Shown here piece by piece: positions 52,234 through 62,023 of a DNA stretch of 64,000 bases; position 1 is the first letter of the stretch; every line of letters begins with the position of its first letter. Position numbers and translations under genes: made by a program. The DNA is from Amycolatopsis acidicola (GTDB lineage: Bacteria; Actinomycetota; Actinomycetes; Mycobacteriales; Pseudonocardiaceae), in assembly GCF_007713735.2 (NCBI RefSeq), contig NZ_VMNW02000026.1, positions 30,083 to 94,082 of the forward strand. Direction: 5' to 3'. The notes beneath the pieces were generated by a model. It had not been told where the DNA came from. It searched no databases and was given only the letters and a program-made list of their open reading frames with translations.

Positions 52234-53742
52234 TTACACGACCGCCAGCGGCAGGGCCGTGGGGTGCACCGGCGCCGGCAGGTCCGAGGCACCGGTGAGG
52301 TAGGCGTCGACCGCGTTGGCCACCGAGCGGCCCTCCGCGATCGCCCACACCACAAGGGAAGCACCGCGATGCGCGTCGCCACAGACGAAGACGCCCGGCG
52401 CCGCCGTCTGCCAGTCCGCGCCGCAGCCGATCCGGCCCTGCCTGGTCAGCTCGATGTCCAGATCGTCGAGGAGCCGCATGTGCTCCACGCCCTCGAAACC
52501 GATCGCCAGCAGCACCAGATCCGCCGGGATCTCCTCGACCTCTTCCGACAGCGGCACCACTTCACGCACGCCCGTCTCCGGGTTGCGCGAGACACGCACC
52601 TTCTGCAGCTCCACCGAGCGCACGTGGCCCTCGTCGTCCCCGACGAACCGCTTCACCGCGACGCCGAAGACACGCTCGCCGCCCTCGTCGTGGGCCGGGT
52701 ACGTGCGCAGGATGTACGGCCACGTCGGCCACGGAGACCGGTCATCGTCCCTTGTGGACGGTGGCATCGGGTACTGGTCGAGCTGCGTGACCGAAAGCGC
52801 GCCCTGGCGGGTGGCCGTGCCGTAGCAGTCGGCGCCTGTGTCCCCGCCGCCGATCACGAGGACGTGCTTGCCCTCCGCGGTGATCTCCGGCGGGCCGTCG
52901 CCCTCGACCTTCCGGTTCGCCTGCACGAGGTGCTCCATCGCGAGGTGCACGCCCCGCAGCTCACGGCCCGGGGTGACCTTGTCGTCCCGGCCGCGCAGCG
53001 CGCCGACCGCGAGCACCACGGCGTCGTACGTCGCGCGCAGCTCTTCCACCGTCAGGTCCACGCCGACCTCGCAGCCGGTGACGAACTGGGTGCCTTCCTT
53101 GCGCAGCTGGGCCAGCCGCCGGTCCAGGTGGCGCTTCTCCATCTTGAACGACGGGATGCCGTAGCGGAGCAGCCCGCCCAGCCTGTCGTCCCGCTCGAAG
53201 ACGGTGACCTCGTGGCCGGCGCGCGTCAGCTGCTGCGCCGCCGCCAGCCCGGCCGGACCGGAACCGACGACCGCCACCCGCTGCCCGGAAGCGACCTCCG
53301 AAGCCTGCGCCTCGACGAGCCCCATTTCCCAGGACTGGTCGGCGATCGTGGCCTCGACCCGCTTGATCGCGACCGGCCCGCCGGACTCCGGCGAGATCGA
53401 CAGCACGCAGCCCGCCTCGCACGGCGCGGGGCACAACTTCCCGGTGAACTCCGGGAAGTTGTTGGTGGCGTGCAGCCTGTCGCTCGCCGCGGCCCAATGA
53501 CCCTGGCGCACCAGGTCGTTCCACTCCGGGATCAGGTTGCCCAGCGGGCAGCCCGAAGCACCGGAGTGGCAGAACGGGATACCGCAGTCCATGCACCGGC
53601 TCGCCTGGGTGCGCACTTCCTTGTTGCGCTCCTCGGCACCGAGGTCGGCATACACCTCGCGCCAGTCGTGCACCCGCTCCTCGCGCGCGCGCTTCTTCGG
53701 CTCCTCGCGCTCGAACTTCATGAAGCCCGTCGGGTCAGCCAC
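52234..53742 (-). CDS. gltD: Glutamate synthase small subunit
   Basis: GltD feeds electrons from NADPH to GltB. The 502-residue protein has the N-terminal Cys motifs for [4Fe-4S] clusters (CMDCGIPFC with CPLGNLIPEWN and CPAPCEAGC), an FAD-binding GSGPAGLAAAQ (about 157-167) and an NADPH-binding GGGDTGADC. The GTG start overlaps the end of gltB by eight bases, so the two are co-translated. The strong terminator follows directly. Confidence 0.96.
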   Translation of the reverse strand: MADPTGFMKFEREEPKKRAREERVHDWREVYADLGAEERNKEVRTQASRCMDCGIPFCHSGASGCPLGNLIPEWNDLVRQGHWAAASDRLHATNNFPEFTGKLCPAPCEAGCVLSISPESGGPVAIKRVEATIADQSWEMGLVEAQASEVASGQRVAVVGSGPAGLAAAQQLTRAGHEVTVFERDDRLGGLLRYGIPSFKMEKRHLDRRLAQLRKEGTQFVTGCEVGVDLTVEELRATYDAVVLAVGALRGRDDKVTPGRELRGVHLAMEHLVQANRKVEGDGPPEITAEGKHVLVIGGGDTGADCYGTATRQGALSVTQLDQYPMPPSTRDDDRSPWPTWPYILRTYPAHDEGGERVFGVAVKRFVGDDEGHVRSVELQKVRVSRNPETGVREVVPLSEEVEEIPADLVLLAIGFEGVEHMRLLDDLDIELTRQGRIGCGADWQTAAPGVFVCGDAHRGASLVVWAIAEGRSVANAVDAYLTGASDLPAPVHPTALPLAVV

Positions 53743-56700
53743 GGGCCACCTCCATGATCGCCTCGTCCACGTCGCGCCCGGAGGCCTTGGCCGCCTTGGC
53801 CGCCGCCAGCACCCGCGCGTAGTCGCGCGGCATCACCTTGGTGAACGAGGCGGAGCGGCGGGGCCAGTCGCCCAGCAGCGACGCGGCCACGGCCGAGCCG
53901 GTCAGCTCCCGGTGGCGCGTAACGATTTCCTTGAGCCAGGACAGGTCCTCCGGCTCGGGTGCCAGCAGATCGACCATCTCGTCGTTGACCCGCGCGCGGT
54001 CGAGGTCGAGGACGTAGCCGATGCCGCCGGACATCCCGGCGGCCACGTTGCGGCCGGTCGGGCCGAGCACCACGGCACGGCCACCGGTCATGTACTCGAA
54101 GGCGTGGTCGCCCGCCCCTTCGCAGACTAGGACCGCGCCGGAGTTGCGCACGGCGAACCGCTCGCCGACCTGCCCGCGCAGGAACATCTCGCCCGAGGTG
54201 GCGCCGTAGGCGAGCGTGTTGCCCGCGATCACCTGGCGCTCCGCGGCGAACGTCGCCTTCTCGTCCGGGCGGACGATCACGCGGCCGCCGGAAAGGCCCT
54301 TGCCGACGTAGTCGTTCGCGTCGCCGACCATCTCCAGCGTGATGCCGCGCGGCAGGAAGGCGCCCAGCGACTGCCCGGCCGAACCGGTCAGCTTCACGTG
54401 GATCGTGCCGTCCGGCAGCCCTTCGCCGCCGTAGCGGCGGGTGATCTCCGAACCCAGCAGCGTGCCGACGGTGCGGTTCACGTTGCGCACCGGCAGCTCG
54501 ATGTTGACGTGGTGCGCGTCCTCCAGCGCCGCCTCGGCGAGCTGGATGAGCGTGCGGTCCAGCGCGTGCTCGAGCCCGTGGTCCTGCTCGCGGATCTTGC
54601 GCCGCGAGCCGCCGTAGGGAGTGTCCGTCGGCATCTCGAAGATCGGCGCCAGGTCGAGGCCCTTGGCCTTCCAGTGGTCGACCGCTTCGTCCACGTCGAG
54701 CGCGTCGGCCCGGCCGATCGCCTCGTCCAGCGTGCGGAAGCCCAGCGCGGCAAGGGTTTCCCGCACTTCCTGCGCCACGAACCGGAAGTAGTTCACGACG
54801 TGGTCGGCCTGCCCGGTGTAGCGCTTGCGCAGCTCCGGGCTCTGGGTGGCGACGCCGACCGGACAGGTGTCCAGGTGACAGACGCGCATCATCACGCAAC
54901 CGGCCACGATCAGCGGCGCGGTGGCGAAGCCGTACTCCTCGGCGCCGAGCAGCGCGGCGACCACCACGTCCCGCCCGGTCTTCATCGCGCCGTCCACCTG
55001 CACGGTGATCCGGTCGCGCAACCCGTTGAGCATCAGCGTCTGCTGCGTCTCGGCGAGGCCGATCTCCCACGGCGTGCCCGCGTGCTTCAGCGAGTTCAGC
55101 GGCGAAGCACCGGTGCCACCGTCGTGCCCCGAAATCAGCACCACGTCGGCGTGCGCCTTGGACACGCCAGCCGCGACCGTGCCGACGCCCAGCGAGCTGA
55201 CCAGCTTCACGTGGACCCGGGCCTTTTCGTTGGCGTTCTTCAGGTCGTGGATCAGCTGGGCCAGATCCTCGATCGAGTAGATGTCGTGGTGCGGCGGCGG
55301 CGAGATCAGCCCGACGCCCGGCGTGGAGTGCCGGGTGCGCGCGATCCACGGGTACACCTTGTTCGGCGGGAGCTGGCCGCCCTCGCCGGGCTTCGCGCCC
55401 TGCGCCATCTTGATCTGGATGTCGTCGGCGTTGACCAGGTACTCGCTCGTCACCCCGAACCGGCCACTCGCCACCTGCTTGATGGCGCTGCGGCGCTCCG
55501 GGTCGTACAGGCGCTCGGCGTCTTCGCCGCCCTCACCGGTGTTGGAGCGGCCGCCGATGCGGTTCATCGCGATCGCCAGCGTCTGGTGCGCCTCCATCGA
55601 AATGGAGCCGTACGACATCGCACCGGTGTTGAACCGCTTGCAGATCGACTCGATCGACTCGACCTCGTCGATCGGCACCGGCTCGCGCTCGCCTTCCTTG
55701 AACTTGAACATGCCGCGCAGCGCGCCACCCTCGCGGGCGAGGCGGTGCACTTCGTCGGTGTAGGCCCGGTACGCCTCGTCACGACGGGTCTTCGACGCGT
55801 GCTGCAGCAGGAACACCGTCTCCGGGGTGAACAGGTGCAGCTCGCCCTCACGGCGGTACGCGTACTCGCCGCCCGTGTCGAGCCTGCGGTGCACGCGGTC
55901 GGTCGGGTTGTCCGGGTACGCGCGGCGATGCCGGACCGCGACCTCTTCGGCGAGCACGTCGAGCCCGACGCCGCCGAGCTTGGAGGTGGTGCCGGTGAAG
56001 TACTCGTCGAGCAGTTCCTGTGACAGGCCAAAGGATTCGAAGACCTGTGCCGCGGTGTACGCGCTCACCGTGGAGATGCCCATCTTGGACATGATCTTCT
56101 GCACGCCCTTGACCAGCGCCTTGACGTAGTTGCGCACGGCCTGGCGCGGCTCGATCCCGGTGAGCGTGCCCTGGTTGATCATGTCTTCGATGGTTTCGAA
56201 GGCCAGGTACGGGTTCACCGCCGCGGCGCCGTAGCCGAGCAGCAGCGCGATGTGGTGCACCTCGCGCGCGTCCCCGGTCTCCACGACCAGCGCGACCCGC
56301 AGCCTTTCCTTGGTGCGCACCAGATGGTGGTGCACCGCGGACACCAGCAGCAGCGACGGGATCGGCGCCATCCGGTGGTCGGAGTCGCGGTCGGAGAGCA
56401 CCAGCGTGCGCGCGCCCGCCGCGATCGCCTCGGACGCCTCGCGGCGCACCCGCTCGATCGCCTCGTGCAGCGCCTGCCCGCCACCGTCCACTTCGAACAG
56501 TCCGGACAGGACGGTGCAGGCGAAACCGGGCAGGTCGCCGTCGTCGTTGATGTGGATGAGCTTGGCCAGCTCGTCGTTGTCGATCACCGGGTACGGCAGC
56601 TGGATGTGCCGGCAGGAGGCCGGGCCGGGGTCGAGCAGGTTGCGCTCGGGGCCCATGATCCGGCTCATCGACGTGACCAGCTCTTCGCGGATCGCGTCCA

Positions 56701-58333
56701 GCGGCGGGTTGGTGACCTGCGCGAAGCCCTGCTTGAAGTAGTCGTAGAGCTGGCGGGAACGCTGCGACAGCACGGCGGGCGGGGTGTCCGTGCCCATCGA
56801 GCCGATCGGCTCCGCGCCCTTGGCCGCCATCGGCGCGAGCAGGATCTTCAGCTCCTCTTCGCTGTAGCCGAAGGAAAGCTGACGGCGGAGCACCGAATCA
56901 TGGCTCTGCGTAACGTGATCACGGTCGCGCAGGTCGGCCAGCTGCAGCAGGCCGGCGTGCACCCATTCGCCGTACGGGCGTTTGCGGGCGAGCGCCGTCT
57001 TGACCTCGTTGTCGTCGACGAGCCGCCCGGCTTCGGTGTCCACGAGGAACATGCGGCCCGGCTTGAGCCGCCCCTTCGCGACGACCTCCTCCGGCGGCAC
57101 GTCCAGCACGCCGGCCTCGCTGGCCAGCACGACGCGGCCGTCCGCGGTCTGCCACCAGCGCGCGGGGCGCAGGCCGTTGCGGTCGAGCACCGCGCCGACG
57201 AGCGTGCCGTCGGTGAACGTCACGCAGGCCGGGCCGTCCCACGGCTCCATCAGGTTCGTGTGGAACTGGTAGAAGGCGCGAAGTTCAGCGGACATCGCGC
57301 CCCCGGTCCGATCGTCGTCTCCGACGACGGCGTTCTCCCACGCCTCCGGGATCATCATCAGCACCGCGTGCGGCAGGCTGCGCCCGCCGAGGTGCAGCAG
57401 CTCCAGCACCTCGTCGAAGGAAGCGGAGTCCGACGCGTCGGGCGAGCAGATCGGGTACAGCCGCGACAGGTCGCCCGGGATCTCGTCCGACTCCAGCAGC
57501 GCCTCGCGCGCCCGCATGCGGTTGCGGTTGCCGCGGACGGTGTTGATCTCGCCGTTGTGCGCGACGAACCGGAACGGGTGCGCCAGCGGCCACGACGGGA
57601 AGGTGTTGGTGGAGAAGCGGGAGTGCACCAGCGCGATCGCGCTCGTCAGCCGCTCGTCACGCAGGTCGGGGAAGAACGCCGGCAGCTGCTCGGGCGTGAC
57701 CATTCCCTTGTAGACGAACGTGCGCGAGGACAGCGAAGGGAAGTACGTGCCGCACTCGGCCGCCTCGGTGTCGTGCTCCGCGCGCTTGCGCAGGCAGAAG
57801 GCGAGCCTGTCCAGCGCGATGCCGGACGGGCGCACGCCGTCGGCGTCCGGTTTGCCCGCCACGAACAGCATCGCGAAATGCGGCATCACCGAACGCGCCG
57901 TCGGCCCGATGTCGGCCCGGTCGGCGTCGGTGGGCACCTCGCGCCAGCCCAGCACGTCGAGGCTTTCCTCCTCGGCGAGCCGTTCGATGAGCGCCACGGC
58001 CTTCAGCCGCTGCTCGTCGTCGACCGGCAGGAAGGCGATTCCCGCCGCGTAGCGCTGCGCGCCGGAAGAGTCCGGTGTGGGCAGTGCGAAGTGGGTTTCG
58101 GCCCGCAGCAACGTATCCGGCAGCTGCAGGAGGATGCCGGCACCGTCGCCGGAGGTCGGCTCGGCACCCGCCGCGCCGCGGTGGTCGAGGTTGGTCAGCG
58201 CCGTCAGTCCATCGGTGATGATCCGGTGTGAACGTCGCCCGCTGATGTCGGCCACCATGGCGACACCACAGGAATCCTGTTCGGTGGCGGGGTCGTACAG
58301 ACCCTGCTTGCCTGGATTGGCGGAGAAGATCAT
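53735..58333 (-). CDS. gltB: Glutamate synthase large subunit
   Basis: GltB makes two glutamates from glutamine and 2-oxoglutarate. The 1532-residue protein matures by loss of a 21-residue propeptide to expose Cys22 (EQDSCGVAMV). It then has the amidotransferase, central, FMN/TIM-barrel (with GHDGGTGASPLNSLKHAG) and beta-helix domains, and the [3Fe-4S] cysteines in CVMMRVCHLDTCPVG. AGGAGG stands before the ATG of MIFSANPGKQG. A GlnR-type box lies about 95 bp upstream, so nitrogen control is likely. gltD follows with overlap. Confidence 0.97.
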   Translation of the reverse strand: MIFSANPGKQGLYDPATEQDSCGVAMVADISGRRSHRIITDGLTALTNLDHRGAAGAEPTSGDGAGILLQLPDTLLRAETHFALPTPDSSGAQRYAAGIAFLPVDDEQRLKAVALIERLAEEESLDVLGWREVPTDADRADIGPTARSVMPHFAMLFVAGKPDADGVRPSGIALDRLAFCLRKRAEHDTEAAECGTYFPSLSSRTFVYKGMVTPEQLPAFFPDLRDERLTSAIALVHSRFSTNTFPSWPLAHPFRFVAHNGEINTVRGNRNRMRAREALLESDEIPGDLSRLYPICSPDASDSASFDEVLELLHLGGRSLPHAVLMMIPEAWENAVVGDDDRTGGAMSAELRAFYQFHTNLMEPWDGPACVTFTDGTLVGAVLDRNGLRPARWWQTADGRVVLASEAGVLDVPPEEVVAKGRLKPGRMFLVDTEAGRLVDDNEVKTALARKRPYGEWVHAGLLQLADLRDRDHVTQSHDSVLRRQLSFGYSEEELKILLAPMAAKGAEPIGSMGTDTPPAVLSQRSRQLYDYFKQGFAQVTNPPLDAIREELVTSMSRIMGPERNLLDPGPASCRHIQLPYPVIDNDELAKLIHINDDGDLPGFACTVLSGLFEVDGGGQALHEAIERVRREASEAIAAGARTLVLSDRDSDHRMAPIPSLLLVSAVHHHLVRTKERLRVALVVETGDAREVHHIALLLGYGAAAVNPYLAFETIEDMINQGTLTGIEPRQAVRNYVKALVKGVQKIMSKMGISTVSAYTAAQVFESFGLSQELLDEYFTGTTSKLGGVGLDVLAEEVAVRHRRAYPDNPTDRVHRRLDTGGEYAYRREGELHLFTPETVFLLQHASKTRRDEAYRAYTDEVHRLAREGGALRGMFKFKEGEREPVPIDEVESIESICKRFNTGAMSYGSISMEAHQTLAIAMNRIGGRSNTGEGGEDAERLYDPERRSAIKQVASGRFGVTSEYLVNADDIQIKMAQGAKPGEGGQLPPNKVYPWIARTRHSTPGVGLISPPPHHDIYSIEDLAQLIHDLKNANEKARVHVKLVSSLGVGTVAAGVSKAHADVVLISGHDGGTGASPLNSLKHAGTPWEIGLAETQQTLMLNGLRDRITVQVDGAMKTGRDVVVAALLGAEEYGFATAPLIVAGCVMMRVCHLDTCPVGVATQSPELRKRYTGQADHVVNYFRFVAQEVRETLAALGFRTLDEAIGRADALDVDEAVDHWKAKGLDLAPIFEMPTDTPYGGSRRKIREQDHGLEHALDRTLIQLAEAALEDAHHVNIELPVRNVNRTVGTLLGSEITRRYGGEGLPDGTIHVKLTGSAGQSLGAFLPRGITLEMVGDANDYVGKGLSGGRVIVRPDEKATFAAERQVIAGNTLAYGATSGEMFLRGQVGERFAVRNSGAVLVCEGAGDHAFEYMTGGRAVVLGPTGRNVAAGMSGGIGYVLDLDRARVNDEMVDLLAPEPEDLSWLKEIVTRHRELTGSAVAASLLGDWPRRSASFTKVMPRDYARVLAAAKAAKASGRDVDEAIMEVARG

Positions 58334-58427
58334 GCGGGGACCTCCTTCGTCGTCGTCGTGCTCAGTTCGGAAAGTTCCCCCGGTTTGCTGTGCTCGGGAC
58401 GACGATGGCCCGCTGATTAGCGCGACC

Positions 58428-58443
58428 TTAACACCCAGGAAAC
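58428..58443. promoter_or_regulatory. GlnR-type box upstream of gltB
   Basis: TTAAC-ACCCAG-GAAAC matches the actinobacterial GlnR element (GTnAC-N6-GAAAC) well: the last half site is exact and the first fits four of five positions. It is 95 bp before the gltB start in the gap shared with the btu operon. GlnR control of nitrogen assimilation genes is known in Streptomyces and Mycobacterium. Confidence 0.55.
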
Positions 58444-58561
58444 ACAACGGCACCCTCTCGCAGTGTGGATTTTCTCATCGAGGAGGTAACGATCTGGCTG
58501 CGGCGAACGACATCGTTCTTGATGGGCTGAAGAGCCTCGCTGAGCTCCAGTGTAGCCCGCG

Positions 58562-58585
58562 CGCGAATCTTTCCAAGATTACGCG
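58562..58585. promoter_or_regulatory. Inverted repeat between gltB and the btu riboswitch
   Basis: CGCGAATCTT-TCC-AAGATTACGCG has arms that match except for one extra A. It lies about 27 bp before the riboswitch and could be an operator or a promoter-region hairpin. I do not recognise the binding protein. Confidence 0.3.
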
Positions 58586-58611
58586 AACGGCGCCCCGAAG
58601 GGCCAGATCCG

Positions 58612-58780
58612 CCGGTGGTAGCGTTCCTCACGCTGGTCAGCGGCCTGCTGACCAGGGATGTGTACGGCAGCGAAACCGGTGCGAACCCGGTGCTGTGCCG
58701 CAACTGTGATGGGCCGGTCACGCTCGGTCGGCCCGAGCCAGGTCGCCTGCCGTGCCCGCCCGACGCCATCCACCTCCGGT
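58612..58780 (+). ncRNA. Cobalamin (AdoCbl-type) riboswitch
   Basis: The conserved core is visible: GCGAAACCGGTGCGAACCCGG, then GCTGTGCCGCAACTGTGA (58692-58709), and the B12 box GAGCCAGGTCGCCTGCC (58735-58751), in the order and spacing of class I cobalamin riboswitches. It is 65 bp before the btuF start. Binding of cobalamin should lower expression of the downstream importer operon. Outer stem limits are estimated. Confidence 0.88.
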
Positions 58781-58844
58781 ACAGAGGTGCGGCGTGACCG
58801 CGGAACGGCACGACGCGCCACCGGCCGAACCCTCAGAGGTCGCC

Positions 58845-59765
58845 ATGTCGCGCAGGTTCCCACTCCTGCTGCTGTCGCTGCTGCTCGTACTCACGGGTTG
58901 CGCCTCGCACCCGAAGGACGAGGACTCCTTGGCGAAACCGGACACCGAGGCCACGTTCCCGGTGACCATCGGTTCGGTCACGATCGACCGGCAGCCCACG
59001 CGGATCGTCTCCCTGTCACCGTCCGCGACCGAGACGCTCTTCGCCGTGGGCGCCGGGCCGCAGGTCGTCGCGGTGGACTCGCTTTCGGACTATCCGAACG
59101 AGGCGCCGCATACGTCGTTGTCCTCGCTGAGCCCGGATCCGGAGGCCATCGCGGGCTACCACCCGGACCTCGTGATCGTCAGCGCCGACAGCACCGGACT
59201 CGCCGCCGCGCTGGCGAAAACCGGCACCAAGACCCTGGTGATGCCCGCGGCCGCGAACCTCGACCAGGCGTACGACCAGTTCGTCCAGCTCGGCCGCGCG
59301 ACCGGGCATCAGGCCGAAGGCGAGAGTCTCGCCGAGCAGACCCGTTCGGACATCGACAAAATCGTCGCCGGCACCCCGAAGCCCGCGAAGCCGCTGTCCT
59401 ACTACTACGAGCTGGACCAGACGTACTACAGCGTCACCTCCGCCACGTTCATCGGCGGCGTGCTCGGCCGGTTCGGGCTGACGAACATCGCCGACGACGG
59501 CGATCCGTCGAACTCCGGCGGATACCCGCAGCTGTCTGCAGAACGCATTTTGCAGGCTGATCCATCGCTGGTGTTCCTGGCGGATTCCCGGTGCTGCGGG
59601 CAAAACGCGCAGACGCTCGCCGCCCGTCCGGGATGGAACACGCTGACCGCCGTCAAGGAAGGCCACATCTTCACGCTGGACGACGACATCGCGTCGCGCT
59701 GGAGCCCGCGCATCGTGGACCTCGTGCGCGCGGTGTCGGACGCCGTCACGCGCGCCGAGCACTGA
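58845..59765 (+). CDS. btuF: Cobalamin ABC importer substrate-binding lipoprotein
   Basis: The 306-residue protein starts with a lipoprotein signal peptide and lipobox (VLTGCA, Cys19), followed by a BtuF/FecB-like two-lobe fold with TRIVSLSPSATETLFAVGAG and GRFGLTNIADDGD. AGAGGT stands before the chosen ATG; an upstream GTG inside the riboswitch region is in frame but less likely. It is the first gene after the cobalamin riboswitch and 4 bp before btuC. The riboswitch is what fixes the cargo as cobalamin rather than iron. Confidence 0.9.
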   Translation: MSRRFPLLLLSLLLVLTGCASHPKDEDSLAKPDTEATFPVTIGSVTIDRQPTRIVSLSPSATETLFAVGAGPQVVAVDSLSDYPNEAPHTSLSSLSPDPEAIAGYHPDLVIVSADSTGLAAALAKTGTKTLVMPAAANLDQAYDQFVQLGRATGHQAEGESLAEQTRSDIDKIVAGTPKPAKPLSYYYELDQTYYSVTSATFIGGVLGRFGLTNIADDGDPSNSGGYPQLSAERILQADPSLVFLADSRCCGQNAQTLAARPGWNTLTAVKEGHIFTLDDDIASRWSPRIVDLVRAVSDAVTRAEH

Positions 59766-59769
59766 AATC

Positions 59770-60783
59770 GTGAACACCACCCGGCTGCGGCCGAGGACCG
59801 TCGCGCTCGCACTGCTCGTGCTCCTCGTGGTGCTGGTGGTCGCCGTGCTCGTCGGCGCGGGCGACCTCGGGTGGCAGCGCGTGCTCGGCGAGATCTGGGC
59901 GGAGGTCACCGGCGGCCGGTCCCCGCTGTCCGAACGGGAGGCCGCGATCGTCTGGCAGCTGCGCGTGCCGCGGGTGCTGCTGGCCGGTCTCGTCGGCGCG
60001 GCACTCGCCATGTCCGGCGCCACTTTCCAAGGCGTGTTCCGGAATCCGCTCGCGGACCCGTATCTCCTCGGCGCCGCCGCGGGCGCGGGGATGGCGGCGA
60101 CGATCGTCGTCGTGTTCACCCCGCACGCGGGCGGGTGGGTGCCGGTGGCCGCGTTCTTCGGGGCGCTGGGCGGCGTCGGGCTCAGCTGGCTCCTCGGCCG
60201 TTCCTCGGGCGGCACCGGGACGGCCACGCTGTTGCTCGCCGGGGTGGCCGTCGGCTCGTTCCTGTCCGCGGTGCAAACGTTCGCGCAGCAGCTGAACACC
60301 GAGACGATCAAACAGGTCTACACGTGGATGCTCGGCGGGCTGAACGTGAGCGGCTGGCGCGAAGTGCTGATCGCGTTGCCCTACATCGCCGTCGCCGCGG
60401 TGATCTTGTGCGTCTCCGGGCGGCTGCTCGACGTGCTTTCCCTCGGTGACGCCGAAGCCGCGTCGCTCGGCATCCGGCCGGGACGGGTGCGGCTGGTGCT
60501 TCTCGCGGCTGCCTCTCTCGCCACGGCCGCGGCGGTGTCGGTCAGCGGGCTGATCGGGTTCGTCGGCATCGTCGTGCCGCATCTCGTCCGGATGCTCGCC
60601 GGCGCGAGCTACCGCGTGGTGCTGCCGCTGTCTTTGGTGACAGGAGCCGCTTTCCTGATCGTGGCGGACCAGATCGCGCGCACGATCATGCCCGGCGAAC
60701 TCCCGCTGGGCGTGGTCACCGCGTTCGCCGGGGCGCCTTTCTTCGTGGTGGTGCTGCGTTCTTCGCGGGGGAAGCTGTCATGA
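59770..60783 (+). CDS. btuC: Cobalamin ABC importer permease
   Basis: The 337-residue protein is a FecCD/BtuC-type permease with about ten helices. Characteristic segments are LRVPRVLLAGLVGAALAMSGATFQG, FRNPLADPYLLGAAAGAG, LGDAEAASLGI (the loop that contacts the ATPase) and GLIGFVGIVVPHLVRMLAG. The GTG start is 4 bp after the btuF stop, and its stop overlaps the ATG of btuD by four bases. Confidence 0.93.
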   Translation: MNTTRLRPRTVALALLVLLVVLVVAVLVGAGDLGWQRVLGEIWAEVTGGRSPLSEREAAIVWQLRVPRVLLAGLVGAALAMSGATFQGVFRNPLADPYLLGAAAGAGMAATIVVVFTPHAGGWVPVAAFFGALGGVGLSWLLGRSSGGTGTATLLLAGVAVGSFLSAVQTFAQQLNTETIKQVYTWMLGGLNVSGWREVLIALPYIAVAAVILCVSGRLLDVLSLGDAEAASLGIRPGRVRLVLLAAASLATAAAVSVSGLIGFVGIVVPHLVRMLAGASYRVVLPLSLVTGAAFLIVADQIARTIMPGELPLGVVTAFAGAPFFVVVLRSSRGKLS

Positions 60784-61556
60784 CATCGTTGCGGTTGCGG
60801 AACGTGCAGGCAGGCTACGGCGGCCGTCCGGTGATGCGCGACGTGAGCGTGGACGTGCCTGCCGGAAGCTGGCTGGCGATCGTCGGCCCGAACGGCGCGG
60901 GAAAGTCCACGCTGCTCAAGACCATGGCCGGGTTGCTGCCCGGCGAAGGCGAGCTGCTCGTCGACACGCATCCGGTGAGTTCGTTGTCCCGCAAGGAAAA
61001 GGCGCGCCTGATCGGTTACGCGCCGCAGGATCCGGCCCTGCCGCCGGGGCTCACGGTGACCGACTATGCGTTGCTCGGCCGCACTCCACATCTCGGCCTG
61101 CTGTCCCGCGAAGGCGCCGCCGATCTGTCCATTGTGGAGGATGTACTCGGCAGGCTGGATCTCGGCGCGCTCGCCGGGCGGCGGCTGAGCACGCTTTCCG
61201 GCGGTGAACGCCAGCGCGCGGTGCTGGCCAGGGTGCTCGCGCAACGCGCCGGGTTGCTGCTGCTCGACGAACCCACCACGGGCCTGGACCTCGGGCACGC
61301 GCAGGCACTGCTCGAACTGATCGACAGGCTGCGACGCGAAGACGGCACGACGGTGGTGTCCACTTTGCACGATCTGACTTTCGCCGCGCAGTACGCCGAT
61401 CATGTTCTCCTGCTGTCGGGCGGAGAAGTGGTCGCGGCGGGCACGCCGGGTGAAGTGCTGACGGTTCCCGCCTTGTCCCACCATTACGGTGCGAATGCAA
61501 ACGTGATCGTCACCGAGCACGGCGAGCTGGTCATCGCGCCCGTGCGACCGAAATAG
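60780..61556 (+). CDS. btuD: Cobalamin ABC importer ATPase
   Basis: The 258-residue ATPase has Walker A GPNGAGKST (36-44), Q-loop YAPQDPALP, signature LSGGERQRA, Walker B LLLLDEPTTGLD and a switch His in STLHDLTFAAQ. It completes the btuFCD importer set and overlaps btuC (ATGA). The gene ends about 100 bp before the ESX-like cluster, and no clear terminator is seen between them. Confidence 0.93.
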   Translation: MTSLRLRNVQAGYGGRPVMRDVSVDVPAGSWLAIVGPNGAGKSTLLKTMAGLLPGEGELLVDTHPVSSLSRKEKARLIGYAPQDPALPPGLTVTDYALLGRTPHLGLLSREGAADLSIVEDVLGRLDLGALAGRRLSTLSGGERQRAVLARVLAQRAGLLLLDEPTTGLDLGHAQALLELIDRLRREDGTTVVSTLHDLTFAAQYADHVLLLSGGEVVAAGTPGEVLTVPALSHHYGANANVIVTEHGELVIAPVRPK

Positions 61557-61662
61557 ACGTTCCGGACTTTCCGGGTTTTGCGGGAAACCGCGTACGCCAG
61601 GGGACGCGGTGAATTATTCTCCTCGGCACAACGACAAACGGAAACTTCTGTTGGGGGGACTC

Positions 61663-61998
61663 GTGGACTTCCACGTCGACCCGGACGCGGTGGCGGGCTA
61701 CGCCGAAACGCTGGACGGGCTCAACTCCGCGATCGACGCGATCAACGAGTACATGCACACGTACGGGTTGGACAAGTCCGGGTTCACCGGGTTGTTCATC
61801 GTTCTCCAGCCGGTGGTGGACCTCGTGGGTTCGCTCTTCGGGGAGACGCTGAGTTTCGGCAGGCAGCGGCTCGCGTCGCTGGTGGACGGCGTGAAGGAGA
61901 CCGCCGAGGCGTACCAGAACATCGACGAGCAGGCGGCGAAGGCACTGCAGGACCTCCTCCGCGAGCTGCAGGACGAGAACGTCCCCGTCATCAACTGA
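61663..61998 (+). CDS. WXG100/ESX-associated small protein
   Basis: The 111-residue helical protein (VDFHVDPDAVAGYAETLDGLN...) resembles the DUF2580/ESX-associated EspB-like N-terminal helical hairpin proteins: a helix up to residue 30, a loop, and a longer helix with GRQRLASLVDGVKETAEAYQ ending DENVPVIN. GGGGGG before the GTG serves as ribosome site; an upstream ATG in frame has none. It starts a rightward cluster of secretion-type proteins. I cannot name the effector. Confidence 0.7.
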   Translation: MDFHVDPDAVAGYAETLDGLNSAIDAINEYMHTYGLDKSGFTGLFIVLQPVVDLVGSLFGETLSFGRQRLASLVDGVKETAEAYQNIDEQAAKALQDLLRELQDENVPVIN

Positions 61999-62023
61999 CC
62001 GAAGCCGAAACGGAACCCACGCG

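Noticed and set aside
58497..58543. AACGAT/ATCGTT and similar short symmetric words near the gltB promoter
   Set aside because: Spacing is long and the words are short; they are expected by chance in this stretch.
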